A model generated the notes under the pieces. The model had not been told where the DNA came from. It ran no database searches and saw nothing but the letters and a program-made list of their open reading frames with translations. The position numbers and the translations under genes are program-made. This document shows, in pieces, positions 19,241 to 27,937 of a stretch of DNA of 64,000 bases (position 1 is the first letter of the stretch; each line of letters starts with the position of its first letter). Origin of the DNA: Pseudonocardia autotrophica (GTDB lineage Bacteria; Actinomycetota; Actinomycetes; Mycobacteriales; Pseudonocardiaceae); assembly GCF_000717175.1 (NCBI RefSeq), contig NZ_JNYD01000008.1, forward strand, positions 124,001 to 188,000, given 5' to 3'.

Positions 19241-19495
19241 TCCGCCACGCCTCCCTCTGACCGACCGCACGACACGGCGGCGCCCACCCGCCGCGGCCGG
19301 GGGCGTCGCCGTGGGTCGATCCTGCCAAACCCGCGGCGGCCGGGGACAGGCGCAGGGGGTTGACAGCGCGGGCGAAACCCGTCGGCGGACCGTCGGTGGG
19401 CGCGAATAGACTCGGACGGGCCGGGCCGCCCGAGCCCGCGGGCGCGAGTGACCAGGTCGCGTCCACCCCCAGAGCCCAACGCCGAAGGAACCCTC
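19241..19495. promoter_or_regulatory. Divergent promoter region of the ACT gene and gatCAB
   Basis: 255 bases with no gene. TAGACT at 19408-19413 is a plausible -10 for gatCAB, leaving an untranslated leader of about 80 bases with GAAGGAA before ATG 19496. TTGACA at 19361-19366 looks like a -35 but is 41 bases from that -10, too far. I see no riboswitch or strong hairpin. Confidence 0.4.
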
Positions 19496-19807
19496 ATGTC
19501 CCCCGACTCCGGGGCCATCTCCCGGGACGAGGTCGCGCACCTCGCCCGGCTGGCCCGGCTGGCCGTCACGGACGCCGAGCTCGACGTCTTCGCCGGCCAG
19601 CTCGACGTCATCCTCGGCGCCGTCGCCCGCGTGGGCGAGGTGGCGGCGGACGACATCCCGCCGACGTCGCACGCCGTGCCGCTGCAGAACGTCTTCCGGC
19701 CGGACGTCCGGCGCCCCGGGCTGAGCCAGGAGCAGGCGCTCGCGGGCGCCCCCGCCGCCGAGGAGGGCCGCTTCCGCGTGCCCCGGATCCTGGGGGAGGA
19801 GCAGTGA
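19496..19807 (+). CDS. gatC: Aspartyl/glutamyl-tRNA amidotransferase subunit C
   Basis: A 103-residue stabilising subunit of the GatCAB complex that turns Glu-tRNA-Gln (and Asp-tRNA-Asn) into Gln- and Asn-t[25 protein letters not shown] and [20 protein letters not shown] are the family landmarks; length is normal. ATG 19496 follows GAAGGAA. The stop overlaps gatA by four bases (GTGA). With gltX and tRNA-Gln in this same window, the indirect route of Gln-tRNA formation is nearly complete here. Confidence 0.95.
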   Translation: MSPDSGAISRDEVAHLARLARLAVTDAELDVFAGQLDVILGAVARVGEVAADDIPPTSHAVPLQNVFRPDVRRPGLSQEQALAGAPAAEEGRFRVPRILGEEQ

Positions 19808-21309
19808 GCGAGCTCATCCGGCTGACGGCGTCCGAGCTGGCGTCGAAGATCCACTCCGGGGAGGTCTCGGCCGTCGAGGCCGCGCAGGCCCATCTGGACC
19901 GGATCGCCGAGGTCGACGGCGAGGTCCACGCGTTCCTGCACGTCGGGGCCGAGGCCGCGCTGGCCAACGCCGCGCTGGTCGACGAGGCGGTGCAGGCCGG
20001 CACCGCGCCCGCGTCCCCGCTGGCCGGCGTGCCGCTGGCGCTCAAGGACGTGTTCACCACCACGGACATGCCCACGACCTGCGGCTCGCGGATCCTCGAG
20101 GGCTGGCGCCCGCCGTACGACGCCACCCTCACCGCGAGGCTGCGCGCCGCCGGGATCACGATCCTGGGCAAGACCAACATGGACGAGTTCGCGATGGGCT
20201 CGTCCACCGAGCACTCGGCGTACGGGCCCACCCGCAACCCGTGGGACCTCTCCCGGATCCCCGGCGGGTCCGGCGGCGGGTCCGCGGCCGCGCTGGCCGC
20301 GTTCGAGGCGCCGCTCGCGATCGGCACCGACACCGGCGGCTCGATCCGCCAGCCCGCCGCCGTCACCGGCACCGTGGGCGTCAAGCCGACCTACGGCGGC
20401 GTGTCCCGCTACGGCCTCGTGGCCTGCGCGTCCTCGCTCGACCAGGGCGGCCCGTGCGCCCGCACGGTGCTCGACGCCGCGTTGCTGCACGAGGTCGTCG
20501 CGGGCCACGACCCGCTCGACTCCACCTCGATCGACGCGCCGGTCCCGGCCGTCGTCGAGGCCGCGCGGATCGGCGCGCAGGGCGACCTGTCCGGCGTGCG
20601 GGTCGGCGTGGTCCGCGAGCTGGGCGGCGAGGGCTACCAGCCCGGCGTGCGGGCGTCGTTCGACGCGGCGCTGCGCCGGTTGGAGAAGCTCGGCGCCGAG
20701 GTCGTCGAGGTGTCCTGCCCGCACTTCGAGTACGGGCTGGCGGCGTACTACCTGATCCTGCCGAGCGAGGTGTCGTCGAACCTCGCCCGGTTCGACGCCA
20801 TGCGCTACGGCCTGCGCGTCGACAAGGGCGCCTCCGCCGAGGAGGTCATGGCCGCGACCCGCGAGGCCGGGTTCGGCCCCGAGGTCAAGCGCCGGATCAT
20901 CCTGGGCACGTACGCGCTGTCGTCGGGCTACTACGACGCCTACTACGGGCAGGCGCAGAAGGTCCGCACGCTGATCAGCCGGGACTTCGCTGCCGCGTTC
21001 GAGCAGGCGGACGTGCTGGTCAGCCCCACCGCGCCGACCACGGCCTTCCCGATCGGCGAGAAGGTCGACGACCCGCTGGCGATGTACCTCAACGACCTCG
21101 CCACCATCCCGACCAACCTCGCCGGTGTCGCCGGCATGTCGGTGCCGTCGGGCCTGGCGGAGGAGGACGGCCTGCCGGTCGGCCTGCAGATCATGGCGCC
21201 CGCGCTGGGCGAGGCCGTGATGTACCGCGTCGGCGCCGCCTTCGAGGCCGCGCGCGACGCCGACGAGGGCGGGCCGCTGATCGCCCGCGTGCCGGAGGTC
21301 GCGAAGTGA
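19804..21309 (+). CDS. gatA: Glutamyl-tRNA(Gln) amidotransferase subunit A
   Basis: A 501-residue amidase-signature enzyme that frees ammonia from glutamine and channels it to GatB. The Ser-cisSer-Lys triad is visible: lysine in [10 protein letters not shown] near residue 82, and the serines in [13 protein letters not shown] and [11 protein letters not shown] near 157 and 181. Starts with GTG overlapping the gatC stop and overlaps gatB by GTGA, so all three subunits are translationally coupled. Length and motifs are normal; counterpart of Rv3011c. Confidence 0.97.
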   Translation: MSELIRLTASELASKIHSGEVSAVEAAQAHLDRIAEVDGEVHAFLHVGAEAALANAALVDEAVQAGTAPASPLAGVPLALKDVFTTTDMPTTCGSRILEGWRPPYDATLTARLRAAGITILGKTNMDEFAMGSSTEHSAYGPTRNPWDLSRIPGGSGGGSAAALAAFEAPLAIGTDTGGSIRQPAAVTGTVGVKPTYGGVSRYGLVACASSLDQGGPCARTVLDAALLHEVVAGHDPLDSTSIDAPVPAVVEAARIGAQGDLSGVRVGVVRELGGEGYQPGVRASFDAALRRLEKLGAEVVEVSCPHFEYGLAAYYLILPSEVSSNLARFDAMRYGLRVDKGASAEEVMAATREAGFGPEVKRRIILGTYALSSGYYDAYYGQAQKVRTLISRDFAAAFEQADVLVSPTAPTTAFPIGEKVDDPLAMYLNDLATIPTNLAGVAGMSVPSGLAEEDGLPVGLQIMAPALGEAVMYRVGAAFEAARDADEGGPLIARVPEVAK

Positions 21310-22811
21310 CAACCACCGCTCCCGCGCTGGTCGACTACGACGACGTCGTGGCCCGCTACGAGCCCACGCTCGGGCTCGAGGTGCACGTCGAGCTGTCCAC
21401 CAGCACGAAGATGTTCTGCGGCTGCCCGACCGACTTCGGCGCCGAGCCCAACACCCAGGTCTGCCCGACCTGCCTGGGCCTGCCCGGCTCGCTGCCCGTG
21501 GTCAACCAGGCGGCGGTCGAGGCCGCGATCCGGATCGGGCTGGCGCTCAACTGCTCGATCGCGCCGTGGGGCCGGTTCGCGCGGAAGAACTACTTCTACC
21601 CGGACATGCCCAAGAACTTCCAGACCTCGCAGTACGACGAGCCGATCGCGGTCGACGGCTGGATGGACGTCACGCTGGAGGACGGCGAGGTCGTGCGCGT
21701 GGGCATCGAGCGCGCGCACATGGAGGAGGACACCGGCAAGTCGCTGCACGTCGGCGGCGCGGCGGGCCGGATCCACGGCGCGGAGTACTCGCTGCTCGAC
21801 TACAACCGGGCCGGTGTGCCGCTGATCGAGATCGTCACGAAGATGATCCCGGGCACGGGCGAGCGGGCGCCGGAGGTGGCGCGCGCGTACGTCACGCAGC
21901 TGCGGGACCTGATCAAGTCCCTCGGCGTCTCGGACGTCCGGATGGACCAGGGCTCCATGCGGTGCGACGTGAACCTGTCGCTCTCGCCCACGGGCTCCGG
22001 CGTGCTCGGCACCCGCACCGAGACCAAGAACGTCAACTCGCTGCGGTCGGTCGAGCGGGCCGTCCGGCACGAGATGCAGCGGCAGGCCGGCGTGCTCGAC
22101 GGCGGCGGCGCGATCGTCCAGGAGACCCGGCACTTCGAGGAGCAGTCCGGCACCACCCGGCCGGGCCGCCGCAAGGAGACCTCGGAGGACTACCGGTACT
22201 TCCCGGAGCCCGACCTCGTGCCGATCGCGCCGAGCGCCGAGTGGGTCGAGGAGCTGCGCGGCACGCTGCCCGAGCTGCCCTGGGAGCACCGCAAGCGCAT
22301 CCAGGAGGCCTGGGGCCTGTCGGACGAGGAGCTGCGGGACCTGGTCAACGCCGGGGCGCTCGAGCTCATCGAGGCCACCGTCGCCGCGGGCGCGCCCGCC
22401 GGCGAGGCCCGCTCGTGGTGGGTCGCGTACCTGGCGCAGCAGGCCAACACCCGCGGCGTCGAGCTGGCCGAGCTGCCGATCACTCCGGCCCAGGTCGCCC
22501 GCGTGATCGCGCTGGTCGGTGCCGGCGACCTCAACAACAAGCTGGCCCGCCAGGTGGTCGACGGCGTGCTGGCCGGTGAGGGCGAGCCGGACGAGGTCGT
22601 GGAGTCGCGCGGCCTCAAGGTCGTGTCGGACGACGGCGCCCTCATCGCCGCCGTCGACGAGGCCCTCGCGGCCCAGCCGGACGTCGTCGAGAAGATCAAG
22701 GGCGGCAAGGTCCAGGCCGCCGGCGCGATCGTCGGCGCGGTCATGAAGGCCACCAAGGGCCAGGCCGACGCCAAGCGCGTGCGCGAGCTGATCATCGAAC
22801 GCTGCAGCTGA
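21306..22811 (+). CDS. gatB: Aspartyl/glutamyl-tRNA amidotransferase subunit B
   Basis: A 501-residue subunit that binds Glu-tRNA-Gln, phosphorylates the glutamyl group and adds ammonia from Gat[12 protein letters not shown] opens the catalytic cradle domain; zinc cysteines appear as FCGCPTDF and [10 protein letters not shown]; the YqeY-like tRNA-binding tail ([20 protein letters not shown] to the end) is complete. Starts with a GTG overlapping the gatA stop. A very strong terminator hairpin 22 bases after its stop ends the operon. Confidence 0.97.
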   Translation: MTTTAPALVDYDDVVARYEPTLGLEVHVELSTSTKMFCGCPTDFGAEPNTQVCPTCLGLPGSLPVVNQAAVEAAIRIGLALNCSIAPWGRFARKNYFYPDMPKNFQTSQYDEPIAVDGWMDVTLEDGEVVRVGIERAHMEEDTGKSLHVGGAAGRIHGAEYSLLDYNRAGVPLIEIVTKMIPGTGERAPEVARAYVTQLRDLIKSLGVSDVRMDQGSMRCDVNLSLSPTGSGVLGTRTETKNVNSLRSVERAVRHEMQRQAGVLDGGGAIVQETRHFEEQSGTTRPGRRKETSEDYRYFPEPDLVPIAPSAEWVEELRGTLPELPWEHRKRIQEAWGLSDEELRDLVNAGALELIEATVAAGAPAGEARSWWVAYLAQQANTRGVELAELPITPAQVARVIALVGAGDLNNKLARQVVDGVLAGEGEPDEVVESRGLKVVSDDGALIAAVDEALAAQPDVVEKIKGGKVQAAGAIVGAVMKATKGQADAKRVRELIIERCS

Positions 22812-22833
22812 GCCCGCACACCGGGTCCACCAC

Positions 22834-22866
22834 GGCGCCCGCGTCCCCGCTCGGGACGCGGGCGCC
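22834..22866 (+). terminator. GC-rich hairpin terminator after gatCAB
   Basis: Arms GGCGCCCGCGTCCC and GGGACGCGGGCGCC (14 bp, perfect) with a 5-base loop, between gatB and the hepT gene coming from the other strand. No T-run, as usual in this window's terminators. Confidence 0.75.
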
Positions 22867-22885
22867 GCGGTGTAGGGAAGTCCCG

Positions 22886-23296
22886 TCAGCCCTGCAGTGC
22901 GACGAGGAAGGCCCTCAGGTCCGCCGGCCCCTGCGTCGCGATCGCGTGGACGCGACGGAGGTCGAGCGCGGCGTAGGCGTGCACCAGGAGGTTCCGGAAG
23001 CCCGCCGCCCTGGCGAGCCGGTCCGCGAGCTCCGCATCGATCGTCCCGGCGTCGCGGAGGATCCTGAAGGCGGCCGCGTACGTCTCGGGATTCCCGAGGC
23101 CCCGCCGCACACAGGTCGCCACCGCCAGATCGATCACGACCTGCACGGCCTGCCACAGGTGCAGCACCACCGTGTCGGTCGCGGACGACATCGGGGTGAG
23201 GGCGTCGGGGTCGGCGGGCAGGTGCGCGGCGACCCGGTCCAGGTGACGGACGACCGCGGCCGAGCGCTCGGCGAGTAGCTGCTCGTCGTCCGTCAC
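22886..23296 (-). CDS. hepT: HepT-like HEPN toxin
   Basis: A 136-residue HEPN/DUF86 protein. The RNase motif RNLLVHAY (RX4HXY) is intact near residues 105-112; in characterised HepT proteins this site cuts RNA and its tyrosine is AMPylated by the partner MntA. Helical elsewhere, with one Cys. GTG 23296 overlaps the stop of the mntA-like gene (GTGA), so antitoxin is translated first, as expected. This pair is absent from the matching interval in M. tuberculosis and is probably an acquired unit inserted after gatB. Confidence 0.85.
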   Translation of the reverse strand: MTDDEQLLAERSAAVVRHLDRVAAHLPADPDALTPMSSATDTVVLHLWQAVQVVIDLAVATCVRRGLGNPETYAAAFRILRDAGTIDAELADRLARAAGFRNLLVHAYAALDLRRVHAIATQGPADLRAFLVALQG

Positions 23297-23697
23297 CGGG
23301 CGCCGGCCCGCAGGTCGGCGAGGAGCCCCGCCTGGGCTGCGCGGATGACCGGGCCCGCGTCGCACCAGTAGATCGTGGCGTCGACACGGAACCGCTCGAC
23401 GACCCCCGGGGTGCGCTCGACCAGGGTGATTCCGTCCCGAGCCGCGCGGTAGCGGAGCAGCGCGCTCGCACGACCCAGGTCCACGACGTCCACCGCCTCG
23501 GTCCCGAGCGTGTCGACGAGCAGGGTGACCAGCGACGCGAGATCGGCGCCGTCCGACGAGAGGACGCCGAGGTCCCAGTCGGAGTCCTGGCGGTGGTCGC
23601 TGCGCGCCCGCGAGCCGTGCAGGACGAGCGCATCCACAGCGGGGAAGTCGCGCAGCACGGCTCCTCGCACCGCCCCCGCCAGCTCCTCCGGGCTCAT
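23293..23697 (-). CDS. mntA: MntA-like nucleotidyltransferase antitoxin
   Basis: A 134-residue minimal nucleotidyltransferase. LHGSRARSDHRQDSDWDLGV contains the GSX10DXD catalytic motif (Gly-Ser then Asp-Trp-Asp) at about residues 28-42. In the family this enzyme transfers AMP to the HEPN toxin's tyrosine and so neutralises it. ATG 23697; a four-base overlap joins it to hepT. A third acidic residue needed for catalysis is probably in RVDATIYW near residue 112, but I cannot be certain. Confidence 0.85.
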   Translation of the reverse strand: MSPEELAGAVRGAVLRDFPAVDALVLHGSRARSDHRQDSDWDLGVLSSDGADLASLVTLLVDTLGTEAVDVVDLGRASALLRYRAARDGITLVERTPGVVERFRVDATIYWCDAGPVIRAAQAGLLADLRAGAR

Positions 23698-23743
23698 GGT
23701 GCGCAGCGTACCGACGATCCGTCCGCGCCGGATCTTCGCGCGG

Positions 23744-24907
23744 TCAGGCGCGGGAGGCCCCGCCGCCGCTGGGGGGCTGGATGCGGATGACGCGGTCGTC
23801 GCTGGCCACCGGCCTGCCGCCCGACTTGTTGACCGTGCCCAGCCAGAGCAGGCCGTCGGTGCCGAGCGTGGCGGCGGCGAGGCGGCCGTAGACGTTGGCG
23901 AGGAGGGTCTCGGGGGCGCCGGAGAAGCTGCCGTCGTCGGCGGGGCGGAGCACCGAGAGCGCCGCGCCGCCGGTCAGCGCGACGGCGACGACCCCCGGCT
24001 GCGCCATGCAGCCCGCGACTCCCGGGCGGTCCGGCCAGGTCCACGCGGCGGGACCGAGCGGGCCGGGCGCGACCCGGTAGAGCACGTCGCGCGACGCCGC
24101 CCGGTCGGTGACCCACACCGACTCGTTGGAGGAGTCCGTGCAGATCCCACCCGGCTGGCTCAGACCCGTGCTCAGGACCGGCGAGCCCGGGTTCGGGTTG
24201 GCCGCGGCCGGGCGGCCGAGGGTGTCGATCCGCAGCACCTTGCCGTTGAGCGCGGCGGGGGCCGGCGCCGGGTCGCCGGCGTTGCCGGTGGCGACGAGCA
24301 GCGTGTTGCCGGCGTCCGTGCCGAGCGCGCCGCCGTTGCCCGACGGCCCCTTCGGGATCCCGGTCAGCACCGGCTTGGGCGGCTCGTTCGGCGCGAGCCG
24401 GAGCACCCGGTTGTCCTCCGGCGTGGTCGCGTAGGCGTAGACGAGCTGGTCCTCCTGGTAGGTGGGGGAGAGCACCAGCCCGGTCAGCCCGCCGCCGCCG
24501 GCCGCGTCGACCGGGACGGTGGTGATCAGCACCGGGTCCTTCCCGCGCTCGACCCGCAGCACCCGCCCGGTCGCGCGCTCGCCCACCAGGGCCGACACGC
24601 CGTTGGGCAGCACCGCGAGCGCCCCGACGGGGTCCAGGCAGGTGGCGACGACCTGGGGGTCCGGGTCGTCGCAGCCCGCGGGCGTCTGCGGGGCGCCGGG
24701 ATCGGCCGAGTCCCCGTTCTCGTCGCCCTGCTCGCCCCCGGGCGCCTCCTGCACGGACGGCGGCCCGCCCAGCTCGCCCTGTCCCTCGGTCTTCTCCTGC
24801 CAGTCCCGCGGGCCCTGGTCCGGGAAGGTCGCGCAGCCCGCGAGCAGCGCGAGCAGGCCGATCAGGGCGACCAGCGCGAGCCGCAGGCGGGGAGGGCGGT
24901 GGCGCAC
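23744..24907 (-). CDS. lppZ: Lipoprotein with glucose/sorbosone dehydrogenase-type beta-propeller (LppZ)
   Basis: A 387-residue lipoprotein: Arg-rich start, hydrophobic LALVALIGLLALLAGC with lipobox LAGC at about residues 22-25, an acidic Gly/Pro linker, then a beta-propeller of the PQQ sugar dehydrogenase type (VGALAVLPNGVSALVGE, TGLVLSPTYQEDQLVYAY, GNGGALGTDAGNTLLVATG). It would sit outside the membrane. Start is GTG 24907; TAGCCT ends 7 bases before it on the minus strand, so leaderless. Matches Rv3006 lppZ by content and place. Whether it binds a cofactor is not known. Confidence 0.82.
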   Translation of the reverse strand: MRHRPPRLRLALVALIGLLALLAGCATFPDQGPRDWQEKTEGQGELGGPPSVQEAPGGEQGDENGDSADPGAPQTPAGCDDPDPQVVATCLDPVGALAVLPNGVSALVGERATGRVLRVERGKDPVLITTVPVDAAGGGGLTGLVLSPTYQEDQLVYAYATTPEDNRVLRLAPNEPPKPVLTGIPKGPSGNGGALGTDAGNTLLVATGNAGDPAPAPAALNGKVLRIDTLGRPAAANPNPGSPVLSTGLSQPGGICTDSSNESVWVTDRAASRDVLYRVAPGPLGPAAWTWPDRPGVAGCMAQPGVVAVALTGGAALSVLRPADDGSFSGAPETLLANVYGRLAAATLGTDGLLWLGTVNKSGGRPVASDDRVIRIQPPSGGGASRA

Positions 24908-24959
24908 GTGATCAGGCTAGGCGCGGTGAGGTGAGCGGCCGGTGAGTAGCGTCGGCGGC
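24908..24959. promoter_or_regulatory. Divergent leaderless promoters of lppZ and the dehydrogenase gene
   Basis: Only 52 bases separate the two start codons. AGGCTA (24914-24919; TAGCCT on the minus strand) serves lppZ and TAGCGT (24945-24950) serves the plus-strand gene. Each lies 6-9 bases from its start codon, so the two promoters must share or exclude -35 regions. Confidence 0.5.
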
Positions 24960-25871
24960 ATGACCGTGGTCCTGGTCCCGCACCCGCGCGGTGCCGACGC
25001 CCTCGCCGACCTGCCAAACCTCCGCCCGCTGGTCTACGACCCGGCGAAGCCGCTCCCCGCGGGCGCCGAGGAGGCCGAGGTCCTCGTCCCGCCCTTCCTC
25101 GCGACCGGCAGGGTCGTGGAGCTCGCCGAGCAGCTGCCGAACCTCAAGCTGGTGCAGCTGCTCACGGCGGGCGCGGAGGCGTGGATCGGGAAGCTGCGCG
25201 ACGGCGTGCTGCTCTCGGACGGCAAGGGCGCGCACGGCGGCGCGACGGCCGAGTGGGTCGTCGCGGTGCTCCTCGCGGTCTACCGGGAGCTGCCGGGGTT
25301 CGTGCAGGCGCAGGAGCGCGGCGAGTGGACCCAGCACATCACCGACGAGCTCGGCGGCAAGCGGGTGCTGATCGTCGGGGCGGGCGACGTCGCGGAGAAC
25401 CTCGTGCGCCGCCTCGCGCCGTTCGAGGTCACGATCACGCTGGTCGGCCGGCGGAAGCGCGAGGGCGTGCACGGCATCGACGAGGTGCACGACCTGCTGC
25501 CGCAGCACGACGTCTGCGTGGTGATCGTCCCGCTGACGGACGAGACCCGCGGCCTGATCGACAAGGACTTCCTGGCCGCGATGCCCGACGGCGCGGTGCT
25601 GGTCAACGGCGCGCGCGGGCCCGTCGCCGACACGGACGCGCTGCTCGCGGAGCTCCGCAGCGGGCGCCTCCGCGCGGCCCTCGACGTCACCGACCCGGAG
25701 CCGCTGCCGGCCGGCCACCCGCTGTGGGAGGCGCCGGGGCTGCTGCTGACCCCGCACGTGGGCGGCAGCGTCCCCGCCGCGATGAGCCGCGCCTTCCGCG
25801 TGATGCGCGAGCAGCTCGGCTACTTCGCACGCGGTGAGGAGCCGCCGAACGTGGTGCGCAACGGCTACTGA
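24960..25871 (+). CDS. D-2-hydroxyacid dehydrogenase family protein
   Basis: A 303-residue NAD(P)-dependent dehydrogenase. Rossmann motif VLIVGAGDVAENLVRRL near residue 140; active-site Arg in LVNGARGPVADTDALL, Glu in DVTDPEPLPAGHPLWE and His in LLTPHVGGSVP, so the Arg-Glu-His set is present. Substrate is an unidentified 2-hydroxy or 2-keto acid. Start ATG 24960 lies 9 bases after TAGCGT. It ends exactly where the convergent gene's stop begins. Shorter than SerA in this window and has no ACT domain. Confidence 0.85.
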   Translation: MTVVLVPHPRGADALADLPNLRPLVYDPAKPLPAGAEEAEVLVPPFLATGRVVELAEQLPNLKLVQLLTAGAEAWIGKLRDGVLLSDGKGAHGGATAEWVVAVLLAVYRELPGFVQAQERGEWTQHITDELGGKRVLIVGAGDVAENLVRRLAPFEVTITLVGRRKREGVHGIDEVHDLLPQHDVCVVIVPLTDETRGLIDKDFLAAMPDGAVLVNGARGPVADTDALLAELRSGRLRAALDVTDPEPLPAGHPLWEAPGLLLTPHVGGSVPAAMSRAFRVMREQLGYFARGEEPPNVVRNGY

Positions 25872-26312
25872 CTAGTCCTCGGTGCCGACGTCGTTGCTCT
25901 GGTCGACGATCGTCTGCCGCTCGGGCGTGACCCAGAGGATCACCCGCTCGGACTTGATCATGTCGGGCGGGTAGTCCTGGTCGTTGTACTTCCGGGACAG
26001 CTCGTCGATGTGGGTGCGGGCCTCGTCGCCGGTCGTCGTGTCGGTGACGCGCCCGCGGACCTCGGCGTACCGGTACGGGTTGTCCTCGTCCCGGATGAGC
26101 ACGGTGATCCGGGAGTCCCGCCCGACGTTGCGCGCCTTCGCGCGGTGGGTCTCGGTGTTGAGCACGAGCCTGCCGTCCTTGATCCCGCACCAGATCATGT
26201 GGTTCTGGATCAGCCCGCTCGGGAAGACGGTCGCCACCGCGGCGAAGTTGGCCCCCTCGGCCAGCTTGCGCGTGTCGTGGTGCAGCTCGGGTCCGTCGAG
26301 AGTGTCGGCCAT
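25872..26312 (-). CDS. PPOX-class F420-dependent oxidoreductase (FDOR-B type)
   Basis: A 146-residue split-barrel flavin/deazaflavin-binding protein; FAAVATVFPSGLIQNHMIWC, then GRLVLNTETHRAKARNV and ITVLIRDEDNPYRYAEVRG are the landmarks of the actinobacterial group that binds F420. It would use reduced F420 to reduce an unknown substrate. fbiD, an F420 synthesis gene, is at 61.7 kb, consistent with the cofactor being made here. The stop codon directly abuts the stop of the convergent dehydrogenase. Ligand preference (F420, FMN or FAD) is inferred. Confidence 0.78.
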   Translation of the reverse strand: MADTLDGPELHHDTRKLAEGANFAAVATVFPSGLIQNHMIWCGIKDGRLVLNTETHRAKARNVGRDSRITVLIRDEDNPYRYAEVRGRVTDTTTGDEARTHIDELSRKYNDQDYPPDMIKSERVILWVTPERQTIVDQSNDVGTED

Positions 26313-26407
26313 GGTCGTCGGGGTGCCCCCGCGCCACCGGGCGAAACCTGGTGAACACGCTGGTCGGCGACGCCTACGGCGGGCCGGGCGCGGATACCCT
26401 CGGCGCC

Positions 26408-26989
26408 ATGACCGACCCCACCAGGCAGTTCGACATCGGCACGCTCGGCGGGACCCGGCCCCCGGAGCCGGAGACGGACCGGCGGCCGGTCGCGTGGAGC
26501 GGCGGGGCCGACATCGGCATGCTGCTGCTGCGCCTCGGCGTCGGCGGGATATTCGTGGCCCACGGCCTGCAGAAGGTCTTCTCGATGTGGGGCGGCCGGG
26601 GGATCGGCGAGACGACCACGATCCTGGCCGGCCTCGGCTTCCGGCAGGCCTCGACGCTGGCGTGGGCGCTCGGCTTCGGCGAGCTGATCCTCGGCGCGCT
26701 GCTGGTGCTCGGGCTGTTCACGCCGCTCGCGGCGGCGGGCCTGCTCGCCGTCAAGATCTGCGCGGTCGTGGTCAAGTGGGGCAGCCCGTTCTTCGTCGCG
26801 GTCTCCCCGAACGCCCTGGAGCTCGACGTCGCGCTCGGCGCCGGAGTCGCCGCGCTGCTGTTCGTCGGGGCCGGGCGGATCTCGCTGGACAGCGGCCGGA
26901 CCTGGCAGCGCCGGCCGGTGCCGTGGTCGATCCTCTTCCTGGTCGTCGGGGTCGCCGTCGCGGCGGGCGTGCTGTTCGGCCTGCGGTGA
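26408..26989 (+). CDS. DoxX family membrane protein
   Basis: A 193-residue protein with an N-terminal cytoplasmic tail of about 45 residues and four hydrophobic helices beginning MLLLRLGVGGIFVAHGLQKV, the DoxX signature. Rv3005c, at the same place in M. tuberculosis, is reported to act with SodA and SseA in oxidative stress defence; that role may apply here. TACCCT at 26395-26400 lies 7 bases before ATG 26408, so the transcript is leaderless. It overlaps the next gene by GTGA. Confidence 0.85.
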   Translation: MTDPTRQFDIGTLGGTRPPEPETDRRPVAWSGGADIGMLLLRLGVGGIFVAHGLQKVFSMWGGRGIGETTTILAGLGFRQASTLAWALGFGELILGALLVLGLFTPLAAAGLLAVKICAVVVKWGSPFFVAVSPNALELDVALGAGVAALLFVGAGRISLDSGRTWQRRPVPWSILFLVVGVAVAAGVLFGLR

Positions 26990-27858
26990 CGGACTGGCTC
27001 ACCGCGGTCGCCCGACGGCTGGGCGGCACCCCCGAGGTCGTCGGCCGGAGCCCGCTGGCCGGGGGGTACGTCGCGGAGGGCGTCGAGCGCGTGGACCTGC
27101 GGGTCGGCGACCGGCCGCTGTCGGTCGTGGTCAAGCCCGCCGATCCCGTCGAGGTCGCCGCGATGCGCGCGGTCGCCGTGGTCGAGGGCGTCGTCGCGCC
27201 GCGGATGCTTCACCCCGATCCGCTCGTGCTGACCTGGGTCGACGGCGAACCTGCGGCCGAGGGGGACCCGGTGCCCGCGGAAGTGTGGCGGACCCTCGCC
27301 CGGGTGCACCGGCACTGGTTCCGCAAGCGGGCGCGCGGCATCCCGGTGGTCGACGCCGCGTGGTGGGCCGCGCTCTGCGAGCGGACCCTCGTGGCGGTGC
27401 GCGGCGCGGCCCGGCGCACCGGCGAGGCGGAGTACGAGCGGGCGGCGGGGCTGGTGGCGGAGTGGGCGACGGACCCGCGGATCCGTGCCGCGCTCACCCT
27501 CCTGCCCCGGACGCTCTGCCACGGCGACCCGCACCGCGGCAACCTGCTCGGGACCGCGTTGATCGACTGGGGCAACGCCCGGATGGCCCCGGCGGGCCTG
27601 GACCTCGCCGTCCTCGAGGCCCAGGGCACCTCGGACGACGCGGCCTACCACGCCGAGGCACCCGCCCTGTCCGGCCCGCTCGCCGCCGTCGAGCGGGAGT
27701 GGGCGCGGGCCCACGTGCACGTGCAGTACCTGGGCTTCGCCGCCGACCACCTCGGCGCCGCCCGGGTCGTCGAGATGATCGAGACGGCCGCCGAGTCCCT
27801 CTCGCGCCTCGGCCCCGCCCTCACCGAGTGCACGAACGGCCCCGTCGTGCAGCCCTAG
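26986..27858 (+). CDS. Aminoglycoside phosphotransferase/fructosamine kinase-like protein
   Basis: A 290-residue protein with a protein-kinase-like fold. Lysine region LSVVVKPADP near residue 47, catalytic loop LCHGDPHRGNLL near 180 and metal-binding Asp in LIDWGNARMAPAGLDLA near 192. It would phosphorylate a small molecule; the substrate is unknown. Starts with GTG overlapping the DoxX stop. Its last codons and stop lie in a hairpin (27830-27880). Members of this family rarely confer antibiotic resistance unless shown; nothing here suggests it. Confidence 0.8.
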   Translation: MTDWLTAVARRLGGTPEVVGRSPLAGGYVAEGVERVDLRVGDRPLSVVVKPADPVEVAAMRAVAVVEGVVAPRMLHPDPLVLTWVDGEPAAEGDPVPAEVWRTLARVHRHWFRKRARGIPVVDAAWWAALCERTLVAVRGAARRTGEAEYERAAGLVAEWATDPRIRAALTLLPRTLCHGDPHRGNLLGTALIDWGNARMAPAGLDLAVLEAQGTSDDAAYHAEAPALSGPLAAVEREWARAHVHVQYLGFAADHLGAARVVEMIETAAESLSRLGPALTECTNGPVVQP

Positions 27859-27880
27859 CGCAGGAGAGTGCCGTTCGTGC
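27830..27880. terminator. Hairpin spanning the stop codon of the kinase-like gene
   Basis: Arms GCACGAACGGC (27830-27840) and GCCGTTCGTGC (27870-27880) pair perfectly over a 29-base loop holding the TAG stop at 27856. The arm tip GCCGTTCGT is shared with hairpins at 5932 and 38207. Because the left arm is in coding sequence, translation would keep it open. Confidence 0.6.
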
Positions 27881-27892
27881 GGGTCAGACCCC

Positions 27893-27932
27893 GTGAGTGG
27901 CAATAGTCGCTATAGCGACTATTGCCACTCAC
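27893..27932. terminator. Perfect 40-bp palindrome
   Basis: Left half GTGAGTGGCAATAGTCGCTA and its exact reverse complement to the right. It is flanked by CCCC (left) and GGGG (right, one base off). Lies between the convergent kinase-like and aldo/keto reductase genes. A sister palindrome of the same length and ends is at 35256-35295. Confidence 0.8.
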
Positions 27933-27937
27933 AGGGG

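Noticed and set aside
19361..19366. TTGACA as the gatCAB -35 box
   Set aside because: It is 41 bases from the only good -10 (19408), far outside the 16-19 range.
27001..27858. Aminoglycoside resistance gene
   Set aside because: The kinase-like fold is general; its place beside doxX and lack of specific resistance motifs do not support a resistance role.
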